Part shown: in pieces, positions 23,647-32,633 of the stretch | How the letters are laid out: the number at the start of each line of letters is the position of its first letter | How positions within the stretch are numbered: position 1 is the first letter of the stretch | Notes under the pieces: model-generated | Seen by the model: only the letters and a program-made list of their open reading frames with translations | Database searches by the model: none | What the model was told of the DNA's origin: nothing | DNA from: Bacillota bacterium | GTDB lineage: Bacteria > Bacillota > Clostridia > Acetivibrionales > DSM-1351 | DNA length: 47,543 nucleotides | Direction of reading: 5' to 3' | Assembly: GCA_023433945.1 (NCBI GenBank) | Contig: JAEYTP010000026.1 | Coordinates: 1 to 47,543 of the forward strand | Translations under genes and position numbers: made by a program

Positions 23647-25773
23647 ATGGATACACAGATTATTAATCAAAGAGCAAAAGAAATAGTAGCAAAAATGACA
23701 CTAGAAGAAAAAGTTATGCAGATGCTACATTCTTCTCCGGCGATTCCCCGTTTGGGAATCTCAGCATACAACTGGTGGAATGAAGGCTTGCATGGTGTTG
23801 CAAGAGCAGGCGTAGCAACAATATTTCCTCAGGCGATAGGTATGGCAGCTACATTTAATAAAGAGCTGATATATGAAGTAGCCGATGTTATCTCTACTGA
23901 AGGTCGTGCAAAGTACAATGCGGCTCAGAAAAAGGGAGATTGCGATATATATAAAGGTTTAACCTATTGGTCACCAAACATTAATATATTCAGGGATCCT
24001 AGATGGGGTAGAGGCCATGAGACCTATGGTGAAGATCCATATTTAACGGGTGAATTAGGGGCAAGCTTTGTAAGAGGATTACAAGGCAATGACCCAAACT
24101 ATATGAAGATTGCTGCTTGCGCAAAGCACTTTGCTGTACATAGCGGACCGGAGGCTGAGCGTCATTCATTTAATGCAATTGCTTCAAAGAAAGATATGTT
24201 TGAAACCTATCTTCCAGCCTTTAAAAAGTTAGTAACAGAGGCAAAGGTTGAAGCTGTAATGGGTGCGTACAACAGAACTAACGGTGAACCTTGCTGCGGT
24301 AGTGAAGAACTACTTGTAAAGATTCTTAGAGGCGAATGGGGATTTGAAGGACACGTTGTTTCTGATTGTTGGGCAATCAAAGATTTCCATGAAAATCACT
24401 GTGTAACAAAGACAGCGCCTGAGTCAGTTAGCTTAGCCGTAAAGAATGGCTGTGACCTAAATTGCGGTTCAATGTTTGCAAACCTCTTGATTGCTCATCA
24501 AGAAGGATTAATTGATGAAGCTACAATAGATAAAGCCGTTACTAGATTGATGGCAACACGAATAAAGCTTGGAATGTTTGATGATGTAGAGAAGGTTCCT
24601 TTCAACAATATTCCAATTAGTGTTGTTGAATGTGAGGAGCATAGGGCTTTATCATTAGAAGTCGCAAAACAATCAATGGTTCTTTTGAAAAACAAAGATA
24701 AACTATTACCATTAGACAAAAACAAGATAAAATCCATAGCAGTTATTGGTCCGAATGCATATAGCAGAGAAGCTTTAATAGGCAACTACTGTGGTACTTC
24801 TTCGGAATATATTACTGTTCTTGACGGCATAAGGCAGGCTGTGCCAACTGGAGTTAAGATAAACTACTCCGTTGGATGTCATTTATATAGGGATAAGGTA
24901 GAATTCCTTGCTACGGCGCAGGATAGGTTCTCTGAAGCTCTTACTGCAGCTGAGCAATCAGACGTAGTTGTTGCTTGCTTGGGACTTGATGCTACATTAG
25001 AAGGAGAAGAGGGTGACACTGGAAATGAGTACTCTTCAGGAGATAAGCCAAATCTCAATTTACCTGGATTGCAGCAAAAATTGCTCGAACAATTAGTTGC
25101 AACTGGCAAGCCTGTGATTTTGGTTCTTCTTAGCGGTAGTGCACTTGCAGTTAATTGGGCTGATGAAAATGTAGCTGCTATTATACAGGCCTGGTATCCT
25201 GGAGCACAGGGTGGAAAAGCGGTTGCTGACTTATTATTTGGGAATTATAGTCCTAGCGGTAGGTTACCAGTTACTTTTTATAGAACTACTGAGGAATTGC
25301 CTGATTTTAGAGATTATTCTATGAAAAACAGAACTTATAAATACATGCAAAATGAGGCGCTCTATCCATTTGGCTTTGGGTTAAGTTATACAACCTTTAA
25401 GTATTCAAACTTAAAGCTATCCAAGGCTGAGGCAAACGCAACAGATACTATTACATGTACGGTTACCGTTGAAAACACTGGTGAATATCAAGGTAATGAA
25501 GTAATTCAGTTGTACATAAGAGACATTGAAGCTAGTGTAGATGTTCCAAAGTGGCAGCTTAGAGGAGTAAAGGTGGAAAACTTCTTACCAGGACAGGTTA
25601 AGGATATCTCATTTGTAATTACACCTTCAGACCTTAGCCTCGTTAATGACGATGGTGAGTTAGTGCTTGAAAAGGGTGAGTTTGAAATTTTTGTAGGTGG
25701 TAGCCAACCGGATAGTCGTAGCATCAAGTTGTTGGAAGAAACACCATGTAATATATTATTTGTAATAAATTAA
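23647..25773 (+). CDS. Glycoside hydrolase family 3, probable beta-xylosidase or beta-glucosidase
   Basis: The 708-residue enzyme has the GH3 N-terminal barrel (PRLGISAYNWWNEGLHGVAR, SPNINIFRDPRWGRGHETYG, ACAKHFAVHSGPE), the catalytic nucleophile Asp240 in VVSDCWAI, a GH3 C-terminal domain and a fibronectin-III-like domain at the end. The NWWNEGLHGVAR and RWGRGHETYGEDP segments are typical of the beta-xylosidase branch, which fits the GH10 gene nearby. No signal peptide is present, so it should act on imported oligosaccharides in the cytoplasm. The start at 23647 (MDTQIIN) follows GGGAGAAG; an ATG at 23605 lacks a ribosome binding site. It begins the xylan locus and appears to have its own promoter. 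Confidence 0.9.
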   Translation: MDTQIINQRAKEIVAKMTLEEKVMQMLHSSPAIPRLGISAYNWWNEGLHGVARAGVATIFPQAIGMAATFNKELIYEVADVISTEGRAKYNAAQKKGDCDIYKGLTYWSPNINIFRDPRWGRGHETYGEDPYLTGELGASFVRGLQGNDPNYMKIAACAKHFAVHSGPEAERHSFNAIASKKDMFETYLPAFKKLVTEAKVEAVMGAYNRTNGEPCCGSEELLVKILRGEWGFEGHVVSDCWAIKDFHENHCVTKTAPESVSLAVKNGCDLNCGSMFANLLIAHQEGLIDEATIDKAVTRLMATRIKLGMFDDVEKVPFNNIPISVVECEEHRALSLEVAKQSMVLLKNKDKLLPLDKNKIKSIAVIGPNAYSREALIGNYCGTSSEYITVLDGIRQAVPTGVKINYSVGCHLYRDKVEFLATAQDRFSEALTAAEQSDVVVACLGLDATLEGEEGDTGNEYSSGDKPNLNLPGLQQKLLEQLVATGKPVILVLLSGSALAVNWADENVAAIIQAWYPGAQGGKAVADLLFGNYSPSGRLPVTFYRTTEELPDFRDYSMKNRTYKYMQNEALYPFGFGLSYTTFKYSNLKLSKAEANATDTITCTVTVENTGEYQGNEVIQLYIRDIEASVDVPKWQLRGVKVENFLPGQVKDISFVITPSDLSLVNDDGELVLEKGEFEIFVGGSQPDSRSIKLLEETPCNILFVIN

Positions 25774-25783
25774 TAAAAGTCAA

Positions 25784-25812
25784 TTGCCTCTTATTAGCAA
25801 ATATTGTATAAT
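25784..25812 (+). promoter_or_regulatory. Sigma-A-type promoter of the araC-deacetylase-ABC operon
   Basis: TTGCCT (25784-25789) and a perfect TATAAT (25807-25812) are 17 nt apart, in the short gap between the GH3 stop and the regulator. The predicted start lies about 17 nt before the regulator's ATG. Confidence 0.65.
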
Positions 25813-25835
25813 TTATACAAAAGGAGGGAGGCGTT

Positions 25836-26681
25836 ATGTATTACATCGAGGGAATTCATGAAAAAAATATTTTTCCTGAACAGCTACCTATTCGATTAGA
25901 GAAGAATGTTGATGACAACTTTGTATACCCATTACATTGGCATTCAGCTATAGAGTTATTATATGTTGAGAAAAATGATTTCGAACTTTTTGTTAATAAC
26001 ACAGAATACGGTATTAAAGAATCCGATGTAATGGTAATTGCAGCTGGCGACACTCATGAGTTTAAAGGTTCAGCAAGTGGAATTAGATATTTTATTCAGT
26101 TTGATTTTTCTTGCTTTGACTTTTTTACAAGTAATGACATAAGGGGATTATTAACCGATACATTAGTAATTAGTAAAGGTAATTTGATATATGAAAAGTT
26201 GGTTAATCAAATAAAAGAAATAATTACTTGCTATGAGCAAAAGACATTTGGCTATGACTTGTTTCTATATGCAAGAATTTTTGATATATTGTGTCTCCTT
26301 ACACAATACCTGAAGCTTCAGGACACAATTAGGACTAAAAGCAATAGAGTATCAGGGCTGTATAAAATCAATGAAGCATTTGATTATATACACAAGCATT
26401 ATTCGCAGGATATCCACTTGGATGATATATCCAAAATTATGGGGTTAAGTGAGTATTATTTTTCAAGATTGTTTAAGCAAATTACTGAAAAAAACTTTTA
26501 TGCTTATTTAAATGAATATAGAATAAGGCAGTCTGAGCAGCTGATCAGAAAGACTTCTATGAGTATTACTGATATTGCATATGCAGTAGGATTCAATAGC
26601 ATAGTTACTTTCAATAGGTGCTTCAAGACAGTAAAGGGATGTACACCAACTGTTTATAAAAAGATAGAAACAGGAGATTAA
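25836..26681 (+). CDS. AraC-family transcriptional regulator with cupin sensor domain
   Basis: The 281-residue protein has an N-terminal cupin-like sugar-sensing domain (YPLHWHSAIELLYVEKNDFELFVN-like beta strands, residues 30-90) and a C-terminal double helix-turn-helix (about 180-280: DIHLDDISKIMGLSEYYFSRLFK and SITDIAYAVGFNSIVTFNRCFK). It is probably the local activator of the xylan locus, responding to an imported sugar. A strong AAGGAGGGAGG site precedes the ATG. The deacetylase gene begins 2 nt after its stop, so the regulator is the first gene of the transport operon and may be autoregulated. Confidence 0.93.
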   Translation: MYYIEGIHEKNIFPEQLPIRLEKNVDDNFVYPLHWHSAIELLYVEKNDFELFVNNTEYGIKESDVMVIAAGDTHEFKGSASGIRYFIQFDFSCFDFFTSNDIRGLLTDTLVISKGNLIYEKLVNQIKEIITCYEQKTFGYDLFLYARIFDILCLLTQYLKLQDTIRTKSNRVSGLYKINEAFDYIHKHYSQDIHLDDISKIMGLSEYYFSRLFKQITEKNFYAYLNEYRIRQSEQLIRKTSMSITDIAYAVGFNSIVTFNRCFKTVKGCTPTVYKKIETGD

Positions 26682-26683
26682 GT

Positions 26684-27511
26684 ATGATTAATATAATGTT
26701 TCCTAATGGTTGTACAAAGGCATTTACGCTTAGCTATGATGATGGAGTCAGTCAAGATAAGCGCTTGGTTAAAATTTTTAATACTTATCGTTTAAAAGCT
26801 ACATTTAATTTGAACTCTTCTCTACAAAACGAACGCAATAACTGGATTGGCAAGAATGATACCTTTATTTGCAGAATGAATACAGATGAACTTGAGCAAG
26901 TATATTTAGGGCATGAAATAGCTGTACACAGCCTTACTCATCCACGTCTAGAACTTCTACCACCATACGAAGCATACAGAGAACTCTATGAAGATAAAAA
27001 GAATCTCGAGCTACTATTCGCAGAAATAGTAAGGGGTATGGCATATCCTTATGGTACATACAACAATACAATAAAGCAGATTAATAAAATGATAGGTTTA
27101 AATTATTGCAGAACAGTAAACTCTACTTGCAGATTTGATCCACCGGGTGATTTCTTAGAATGGAATCCTACATGCCATCACTCTTACTCGGAGTTGTTTA
27201 GTTTGGCGCAGGACTTTATTGAAGCTTCACCAGATAAACTTTCTATTTTCTATGTTTGGGGACATAGCTATGAATTTGATGAAGATGATAACTGGGATAT
27301 GATTGAGAAGTTTAGTAGTTTTATTTCCGGCAAGGAGGATATCTGGTACGCGACAAACGGACAGATATATGATTATATAACCGCGGCTAACCGCTTGGTT
27401 TTGTCAGCAGATAGTGCAATAGTTTACAATCCTACTGATATTTCTATTTGGTTAGGGACGCACAATAAAGCTGTTGAGGTTCAGTCAGGTCAGACAATTG
27501 CTATTGTATAA
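26684..27511 (+). CDS. Polysaccharide deacetylase (CE4/NodB-like), apparently cytoplasmic
   Basis: The 275-residue product contains the NodB motif 1 variant SYDDG (Asp19, Asp20) and motif 2 HSLTHP (His82, His86), which bind the catalytic metal, and AYPYGTYN as motif 3. These enzymes remove acetyl groups from sugars. There is no signal peptide, unusual for a CE4 enzyme acting on wall polymers, and the gene lies between the AraC regulator and sugar permeases. I therefore infer deacetylation of imported acetylated xylo-oligosaccharides. The ATG has AGGAGATT upstream, inside the end of the regulator gene. A role on another acetylated sugar is possible. Confidence 0.85.
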   Translation: MINIMFPNGCTKAFTLSYDDGVSQDKRLVKIFNTYRLKATFNLNSSLQNERNNWIGKNDTFICRMNTDELEQVYLGHEIAVHSLTHPRLELLPPYEAYRELYEDKKNLELLFAEIVRGMAYPYGTYNNTIKQINKMIGLNYCRTVNSTCRFDPPGDFLEWNPTCHHSYSELFSLAQDFIEASPDKLSIFYVWGHSYEFDEDDNWDMIEKFSSFISGKEDIWYATNGQIYDYITAANRLVLSADSAIVYNPTDISIWLGTHNKAVEVQSGQTIAIV

Positions 27512-27595
27512 GTAATAAAGGTTGCAAGGTACTTAATCATTTTGTGCAGTAATATTTTTATATATAGAAAAAAACTAAAAAAGGGGAAAACAAAG

Positions 27596-28558
27596 ATGAA
27601 CAATATTCCTGTAGCTTTAAGTGGAGGTAAACCAAAGAAGGTTAAAACCGGCTTTTTACATGAATTAAAAAAGAATAAAGCCATGTTTTTAATGATACTC
27701 CCACCATTTCTGTTTGTGCTAATGAATTATTATTTACCTATGTTTGGTATAATAATTGCATTCAAAAATTTCAATTATGCTGATGGATTTTTACATAGTC
27801 CGTGGTCAGGTCTTAAGAATTTTGAATTTTTGTTCAAATCAGCTGATGCTTGGACTATTACAAGAAATACCATAGGCTATAATCTAGTATTTATTTTCTT
27901 AGGCCTGTTTATAGCTGTTGCAACAGCTCTGTTGCTTAATGAAATTAGAAGCAAAATGGCTGCAAAAATCTTTCAATCAACAATTTTTTTACCATACTTT
28001 CTATCATGGGTAGTTGTTGCATACTTAGTATATTCAATTCTCAGTCCAAATGGTTTTTACAATAGATCACTTGCACCTTTAATGAATATGTTGCCCATAG
28101 ACTGGTATACTGTACCGGAAAAATGGCCGTATATAATTATTATCGTTAATATATGGAAAAACATAGGCTATAGTGTAGTTATTTATATTGCAGGTATTGC
28201 AGGCATCGATCCTGAATATTACGAGGCTGCACTCCTCGATGGTGCTTCGAAGTTCCAACAGGTTAAATCCATAACTATTCCTTTCCTTGTTCCGCTTATG
28301 ATAGTTACAACAATCATGGCATTGGGTAATATTTTCAGATCCGACTTTGGTCTGTTCTATCAGGTGCCAATGCAGCAAGGGCTACTTACCCCTACAACTG
28401 ATGTTTTGGATACTTATATATATAAGGCTCTTATTTATACTAGTGACTTGGGTATGTCTTCAGCAGCTGGCTTCTATCAATCAGTTGTTGGCTTCTTCCT
28501 TGTGCTGTTTGCAAACTGGGCGGTAGGAAGGATTAGTCCTGAAAATAAAATATTCTAA
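27596..28558 (+). CDS. Oligosaccharide ABC transporter permease (LplB type)
   Basis: The 320-residue inner-membrane protein has about six spans, with the first at FLMILPPFLFVLMNYYLPMF. It carries the EAA loop YEAALLDGASKFQQVKSITIPFL, which contacts the ATPase. The LplB-like beginning (long basic N-terminus, then ILPPFLFVLMNYYLPMFG) is typical of importers for complex polysaccharide breakdown products in Firmicutes. The start at 27596 (MNNIPV) follows AAGGGG; a GTG at 27542 would add 18 unlikely residues. It pairs with the next permease and the binding lipoprotein. Confidence 0.92.
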   Translation: MNNIPVALSGGKPKKVKTGFLHELKKNKAMFLMILPPFLFVLMNYYLPMFGIIIAFKNFNYADGFLHSPWSGLKNFEFLFKSADAWTITRNTIGYNLVFIFLGLFIAVATALLLNEIRSKMAAKIFQSTIFLPYFLSWVVVAYLVYSILSPNGFYNRSLAPLMNMLPIDWYTVPEKWPYIIIIVNIWKNIGYSVVIYIAGIAGIDPEYYEAALLDGASKFQQVKSITIPFLVPLMIVTTIMALGNIFRSDFGLFYQVPMQQGLLTPTTDVLDTYIYKALIYTSDLGMSSAAGFYQSVVGFFLVLFANWAVGRISPENKIF

Positions 28559-28576
28559 TTATTAATAGGAGGAATT

Positions 28577-29494
28577 ATGGGCAAGAATAAAAGCACTTTC
28601 GAGATGAATAGCATTTCAAAAAAAGTTAATGCACTTATAGTTGCTGGCTTTAGTATATATTGCATAATTTGTATAGCACCACTGATACTGATTTTCATGG
28701 TATCAATTACATCCGAATCTTCATTGATAACAAATGGTTATTCTTTTTTCCCAAGCGAGATTACCTTTTCAACGTATAGATATTTATTTCTAGACTCTGA
28801 AAAGTTAATTAGAGCGTATGGAGTAACAATTTCTGTTTGTGTCATTGGAACAATATCATGCGTTCTTATGACAATGTTCTATGCTTATCCTATTTCTAGA
28901 AAATCATTTAAGTATAGAAACTTTTTCTCATTCTTTGTTTTCTTTACAATGCTTTTTCAAGGTGGTCTAGTGCCATGGTATATATTGTATACCCAGTATC
29001 TCAAGCTTCAAAATAACCCAGCTGTTTTGGTAATTCCTGCGCTGGTAAGTGCCTTTAATGTATTGGTTATGAAGACGTTTTTTACAAATAATCTTGAGGA
29101 TGCCATACTTGAATCAGCCCGTATAGATGGTGCCAGTGAGATGAAAATTTTCTTCAAGATAATTATACCGTTATCCAAGCCAGCTATAGCAACTATTGGA
29201 CTGTTCTCTGTACTGGCCTATTGGAATGATTGGTGGTTATGCCTCTTATACATCACCGAGGAAAAGTACTACAATCTCCAGTATTCCATGTATCAGGCAT
29301 TAAGAACAGTTGAGTATCTTACATCTTCACATGCCGCCACTATGAGTAACACTTCAAGTGAGCTTTTGAAGATTCCTGGTGAAACTTTAAGAATGGCGAT
29401 GGCGATTATGGGTATTGGTCCAATTATATTTGCTTATCCATTCTTCCAGAAGTACTTTATAAAGGGTCTTACAATAGGTGCTGTAAAGGGATAA
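28577..29494 (+). CDS. Oligosaccharide ABC transporter permease (YtcP/LplC type)
   Basis: The 305-residue second permease has six predicted spans and the EAA loop ESARIDGASEMKIFFKIIIPLSKP. It ends with the group-typical FFQKYFIKGLTIGAVKG. It starts 18 nt after the first permease behind AGGAGG and would form the heterodimeric membrane pore with it. No ATPase gene is present in the locus, as is common for this class, which usually shares an MsmX/MsmK-like ATPase encoded elsewhere. Confidence 0.93.
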   Translation: MGKNKSTFEMNSISKKVNALIVAGFSIYCIICIAPLILIFMVSITSESSLITNGYSFFPSEITFSTYRYLFLDSEKLIRAYGVTISVCVIGTISCVLMTMFYAYPISRKSFKYRNFFSFFVFFTMLFQGGLVPWYILYTQYLKLQNNPAVLVIPALVSAFNVLVMKTFFTNNLEDAILESARIDGASEMKIFFKIIIPLSKPAIATIGLFSVLAYWNDWWLCLLYITEEKYYNLQYSMYQALRTVEYLTSSHAATMSNTSSELLKIPGETLRMAMAIMGIGPIIFAYPFFQKYFIKGLTIGAVKG

Positions 29495-29543
29495 TGTTTG
29501 AATTGCTTTAATCTATTTTGTTTAGTTTTGCTTACGATTGATA

Positions 29544-29580
29544 TTGATTTAAGTAGTAGGCATGCGATTGCTTAAATCAA
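29544..29580 (+). other. Intercistronic hairpin before the binding-protein gene
   Basis: TTGATTTAAG (29544-29553) pairs perfectly with CTTAAATCAA (29571-29580) around a 17-nt loop. No T tract follows. Such hairpins between permease and binding-protein genes often mark RNA processing and raise expression of the binding protein. Confidence 0.6.
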
Positions 29581-29611
29581 TCAATATAAAAAAATTATGA
29601 GGAGGAATTTT

Positions 29612-31177
29612 ATGTTAAAACTTAAGAAGGTAACATCACTAGTAGTTGCAACATTGTTTTTGTGTGGATCACTGTTATCAGGTTGTGGAAGCAGCAGTGA
29701 ACCTGCTGATTCATCTGCAGCAGCATCTACAGTTGCAGCAACTGCTGAATCAACAGCAGCAGCTTCAACAGAAGCTGAAAAGCTTGAACCTTATGAATTA
29801 GACAGCTATTTCTTGGCTCCACAGGTAAAGGACTTACAACTTGTTCAGGATGAAGTTAATAAGATTCTTAAGGACAAGATCAATGCTACAATTAAGCTTA
29901 ACTATTTGTGGTGGGATAGCTACCAAGACAAGCAGAAGTTGATCGTTGCTTCAGGTCAAAAGATTGATACAATGTTTTCACCTGCATGGTGGGGCTGGTC
30001 AACATATGCAGCACAAAAAGCTTGGTTACCATTAGACGACTTACTTGCTAAGTATGGTCAAGATATTACTAAGAACATTAACCCAGCATACTTAAAGGCT
30101 CCTATACTGGATGGTCAGCTATATGCTATACCTACAGCTAAGGACATGTTTGGTACTGGTGGTGTTCTTGTTAACAAGGCTCTTGCTGATAAGTATGGTT
30201 TTGATTTCTCAAACATTAAGACTCCTGCAGACTTTGAGCCAATGCTCAAGACTATAAAGGAAAAGGAACCAGGAATAATTCCATTCTTGTCAACTAAGGG
30301 AGACCATTCATCATACTTTACACAGGACTTCTTTGAAAAGATTTCTCAGACTGAAGTTCCAGTTGCTTTCAAGAAGACTGATTCAACTGACATAAAGATT
30401 ATTAACTTTATGGAACAGCCAGAAGTTGTATCAATTTACAAGTTGAGTGCTGATTGGTACAAGAAGGGCTATATCAACAAGGATGTTGCTACATTACAGG
30501 ATGGTATGCCATACAAGAAGCAGCAAAAGGCATTTATGTGGGGAGAACAGCTCAAGCCAGGTAAGGCTGATGAAATGAAGGCACAATTAGGTTATGATCT
30601 AATCCAGGTTGATGCTTACTCCGGAATCAACAGATATGTTGGAACTGGCGACTTGACAAACTCAATGCTCGTTATTTCAAGAAATTCAAAAGATCCAGCA
30701 CGTGCTATGATGTTCATTAATCTCTTATTCAGCGATAAGCAGCTCAAGAATTTACTTTCATGGGGTATTGAAAATAAGCACTACAAGAAGATCGGTGAAA
30801 ACCAGATCGACTTTGCAGATGGCGTTACTGCTGAAACTTCAGGATACACAGGATTAGCTCAGTGGGCAATGGGCGGAAGCCAATTCCTTGATTACTTATG
30901 GGCAAACGAAGCACCTGATAAGTGGCAGAAGATGGAAGCTTTCAATAATTCCGCTAAGGCTATGGTAACTAATGGTTGGACATTCAATGCTGAACCAGTT
31001 AAGACTGAAATAGCAGCTCTTGCTAACGTAGGTAAGGTTAACGGCGAACCTCTTGGAGAAGGTATTGTTGATTACGATACATATTATCCAAAGGTAAAGA
31101 CTGCATTGGAAAAGGCTGGCTTACAGGCGGTTCTTGATGAAGGTCAGAAGCAGGTTGACGCTTTCATAAAGAAGTAA
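29612..31177 (+). CDS. Extracellular sugar-binding lipoprotein of the ABC importer
   Basis: The 521-residue protein starts with a lipoprotein signal peptide ending in LLSGC (lipidated Cys25), followed by a Ser/Ala/Thr-rich linker (about residues 26-57). The mature part is a family 1-type solute-binding protein, recognisable from KLNYLWWDSYQDKQKL and repeated aromatic, sugar-stacking residues. It would be anchored by Lgt and deliver oligosaccharides, presumably xylo-oligosaccharides, to the two permeases. The start at 29612 follows GAGGAGG; an ATG at 29597 precedes that site. Codon use is markedly more biased (many AAG, GCT, ACT) than in its neighbours, which suggests high expression. Confidence 0.93.
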   Translation: MLKLKKVTSLVVATLFLCGSLLSGCGSSSEPADSSAAASTVAATAESTAAASTEAEKLEPYELDSYFLAPQVKDLQLVQDEVNKILKDKINATIKLNYLWWDSYQDKQKLIVASGQKIDTMFSPAWWGWSTYAAQKAWLPLDDLLAKYGQDITKNINPAYLKAPILDGQLYAIPTAKDMFGTGGVLVNKALADKYGFDFSNIKTPADFEPMLKTIKEKEPGIIPFLSTKGDHSSYFTQDFFEKISQTEVPVAFKKTDSTDIKIINFMEQPEVVSIYKLSADWYKKGYINKDVATLQDGMPYKKQQKAFMWGEQLKPGKADEMKAQLGYDLIQVDAYSGINRYVGTGDLTNSMLVISRNSKDPARAMMFINLLFSDKQLKNLLSWGIENKHYKKIGENQIDFADGVTAETSGYTGLAQWAMGGSQFLDYLWANEAPDKWQKMEAFNNSAKAMVTNGWTFNAEPVKTEIAALANVGKVNGEPLGEGIVDYDTYYPKVKTALEKAGLQAVLDEGQKQVDAFIKK

Positions 31178-31200
31178 TTAGCTACAGTGTACTAAATATA

Positions 31201-31229
31201 AAGGGTGCAGCTTTTGCACCCTTTTATTT
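31201..31229 (+). terminator. Intrinsic terminator after the binding-protein gene
   Basis: AAGGGTGCA (31201-31209) pairs perfectly with TGCACCCTT (31215-31223), followed by TTTTATTTT. It separates the highly expressed importer genes from the MATE and GH10 genes, which may be reached by readthrough. Confidence 0.85.
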
Positions 31230-31253
31230 TAACTATATTATTAGGAGCATAAT

Positions 31254-32633
31254 ATGCAACAACTTACACAAGGTACAAGTCGCAACGCTATTCTTAGAAT
31301 AACATGGCCAATTTTTGTAGAGACATTATTAAGAATGTTACTAGGTAATGTTGACACTATAATGCTTAGCCATTATTCAGAAAAGGCAGTCGCAGCAGTT
31401 GGTACAGTAAATCAAATATTTAGCATGGTAATTATTATGTATTCAGTTGTATCTACTGGTACCACCATAGTTATTTCGCAGTATTTAGGGGCTGGACAAG
31501 CAGATAAAGCAAAAAAGATTGGTACATATGCTTGTTTATTGAATTTATCTTTTGGTCTGGTGATAAGCTTACTGCTAGTTATTTTTGCAGAGCCAATTCT
31601 CCTGATTATGAATCTGCCTCCAGAATTATTAGGTTATGGGACAGAGTTTTTAACAATTATTGGAGGTTTTTCATTCCTTCAGGCATTTTTATCAGCAAAT
31701 GCTGCAATTCTAAGAAGCTATGGTAATACAAGGACTGCTATGTTTGTTGCGTTAGGAATGAATGTTTTAAATATCGCTGGAAACTCTATTGCTCTATATG
31801 GATTTTTTGGTCTACCAGTACTTGGAGTTAAAGGTGTTGCATTCTCAACTGCTTTTAGCCAGCTAGTTGCATTTTTAGTTACATTTGTTATTGTCGCAAG
31901 GAAGCTCAAGCTATTGGCACCGGTAAGATCTATTATTAAGATAGATAAGGAATTGGTATTACCTATCTTAAAAATTGGCTTACCCTCTGCAGGAGAACAG
32001 TTCGTTTTTCAATTATCTACAATAGCCATTACTTTTATCATTACCTTTATGGGTACCGAGGCATTAACAACCAGAATTATGACCTTCAACATAATGTGGT
32101 TTATTATGGTTTCAGGCATGTCACTTGGACAAGGTACTCAGATATTAGTGGGACACTTAGTGGGAGCAGGTGAAACGGAAAAAGCTTACAAAGTATGTTT
32201 CAAAAGTTGCCGAATGGGATTGACCATTGCACTTATACTAGCCTCAATAGTTTTTTTATCAGGCAAGTTTCTCTTGGGGTTATTTACCGACAATGAGAAT
32301 ATTATTTCTGTTGGATCAAAGCTTTTAGCTATTACATTTTTTCTAGAAACAGGTAGGACAATTAATCTAATTGTTATAAGTTCCTTAAAGGCTACTGGAG
32401 ATGTGAAATTCCCGGTAATGATGGGAATGCTTTCTCCGTGGGGTATTGCTGTTCCAATTGCTTATATATTGGGTCTTAGATTTGGGTTTGGTTTATTTGG
32501 AGTTTGGATAGCCTTTTCCTGTGATGAATGGACACGAGCAATATTAATGATTTTTAGATGGAGATCTGGTGTTTGGAAGAATAAGGGGTTATTTGTGTCA
32601 AAAACTAAAGGAGCTGAATTATATGAAGAATAA
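31254..32633 (+). CDS. MATE family efflux transporter
   Basis: The 459-residue integral membrane protein has about twelve hydrophobic segments in two halves, beginning with ILRITWPIFVETLLRMLLGNVDTIMLS, a typical MATE first helix. MATE proteins export small cationic compounds with Na+ or H+ antiport. AGGAGC precedes the ATG. Its end overlaps the GH10 start by 11 nt, so the two genes are translationally coupled. The exported compound is unknown; the link to a xylanase could mean sugar or toxic side-product efflux, or be coincidental. Confidence 0.9.
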   Translation: MQQLTQGTSRNAILRITWPIFVETLLRMLLGNVDTIMLSHYSEKAVAAVGTVNQIFSMVIIMYSVVSTGTTIVISQYLGAGQADKAKKIGTYACLLNLSFGLVISLLLVIFAEPILLIMNLPPELLGYGTEFLTIIGGFSFLQAFLSANAAILRSYGNTRTAMFVALGMNVLNIAGNSIALYGFFGLPVLGVKGVAFSTAFSQLVAFLVTFVIVARKLKLLAPVRSIIKIDKELVLPILKIGLPSAGEQFVFQLSTIAITFIITFMGTEALTTRIMTFNIMWFIMVSGMSLGQGTQILVGHLVGAGETEKAYKVCFKSCRMGLTIALILASIVFLSGKFLLGLFTDNENIISVGSKLLAITFFLETGRTINLIVISSLKATGDVKFPVMMGMLSPWGIAVPIAYILGLRFGFGLFGVWIAFSCDEWTRAILMIFRWRSGVWKNKGLFVSKTKGAELYEE

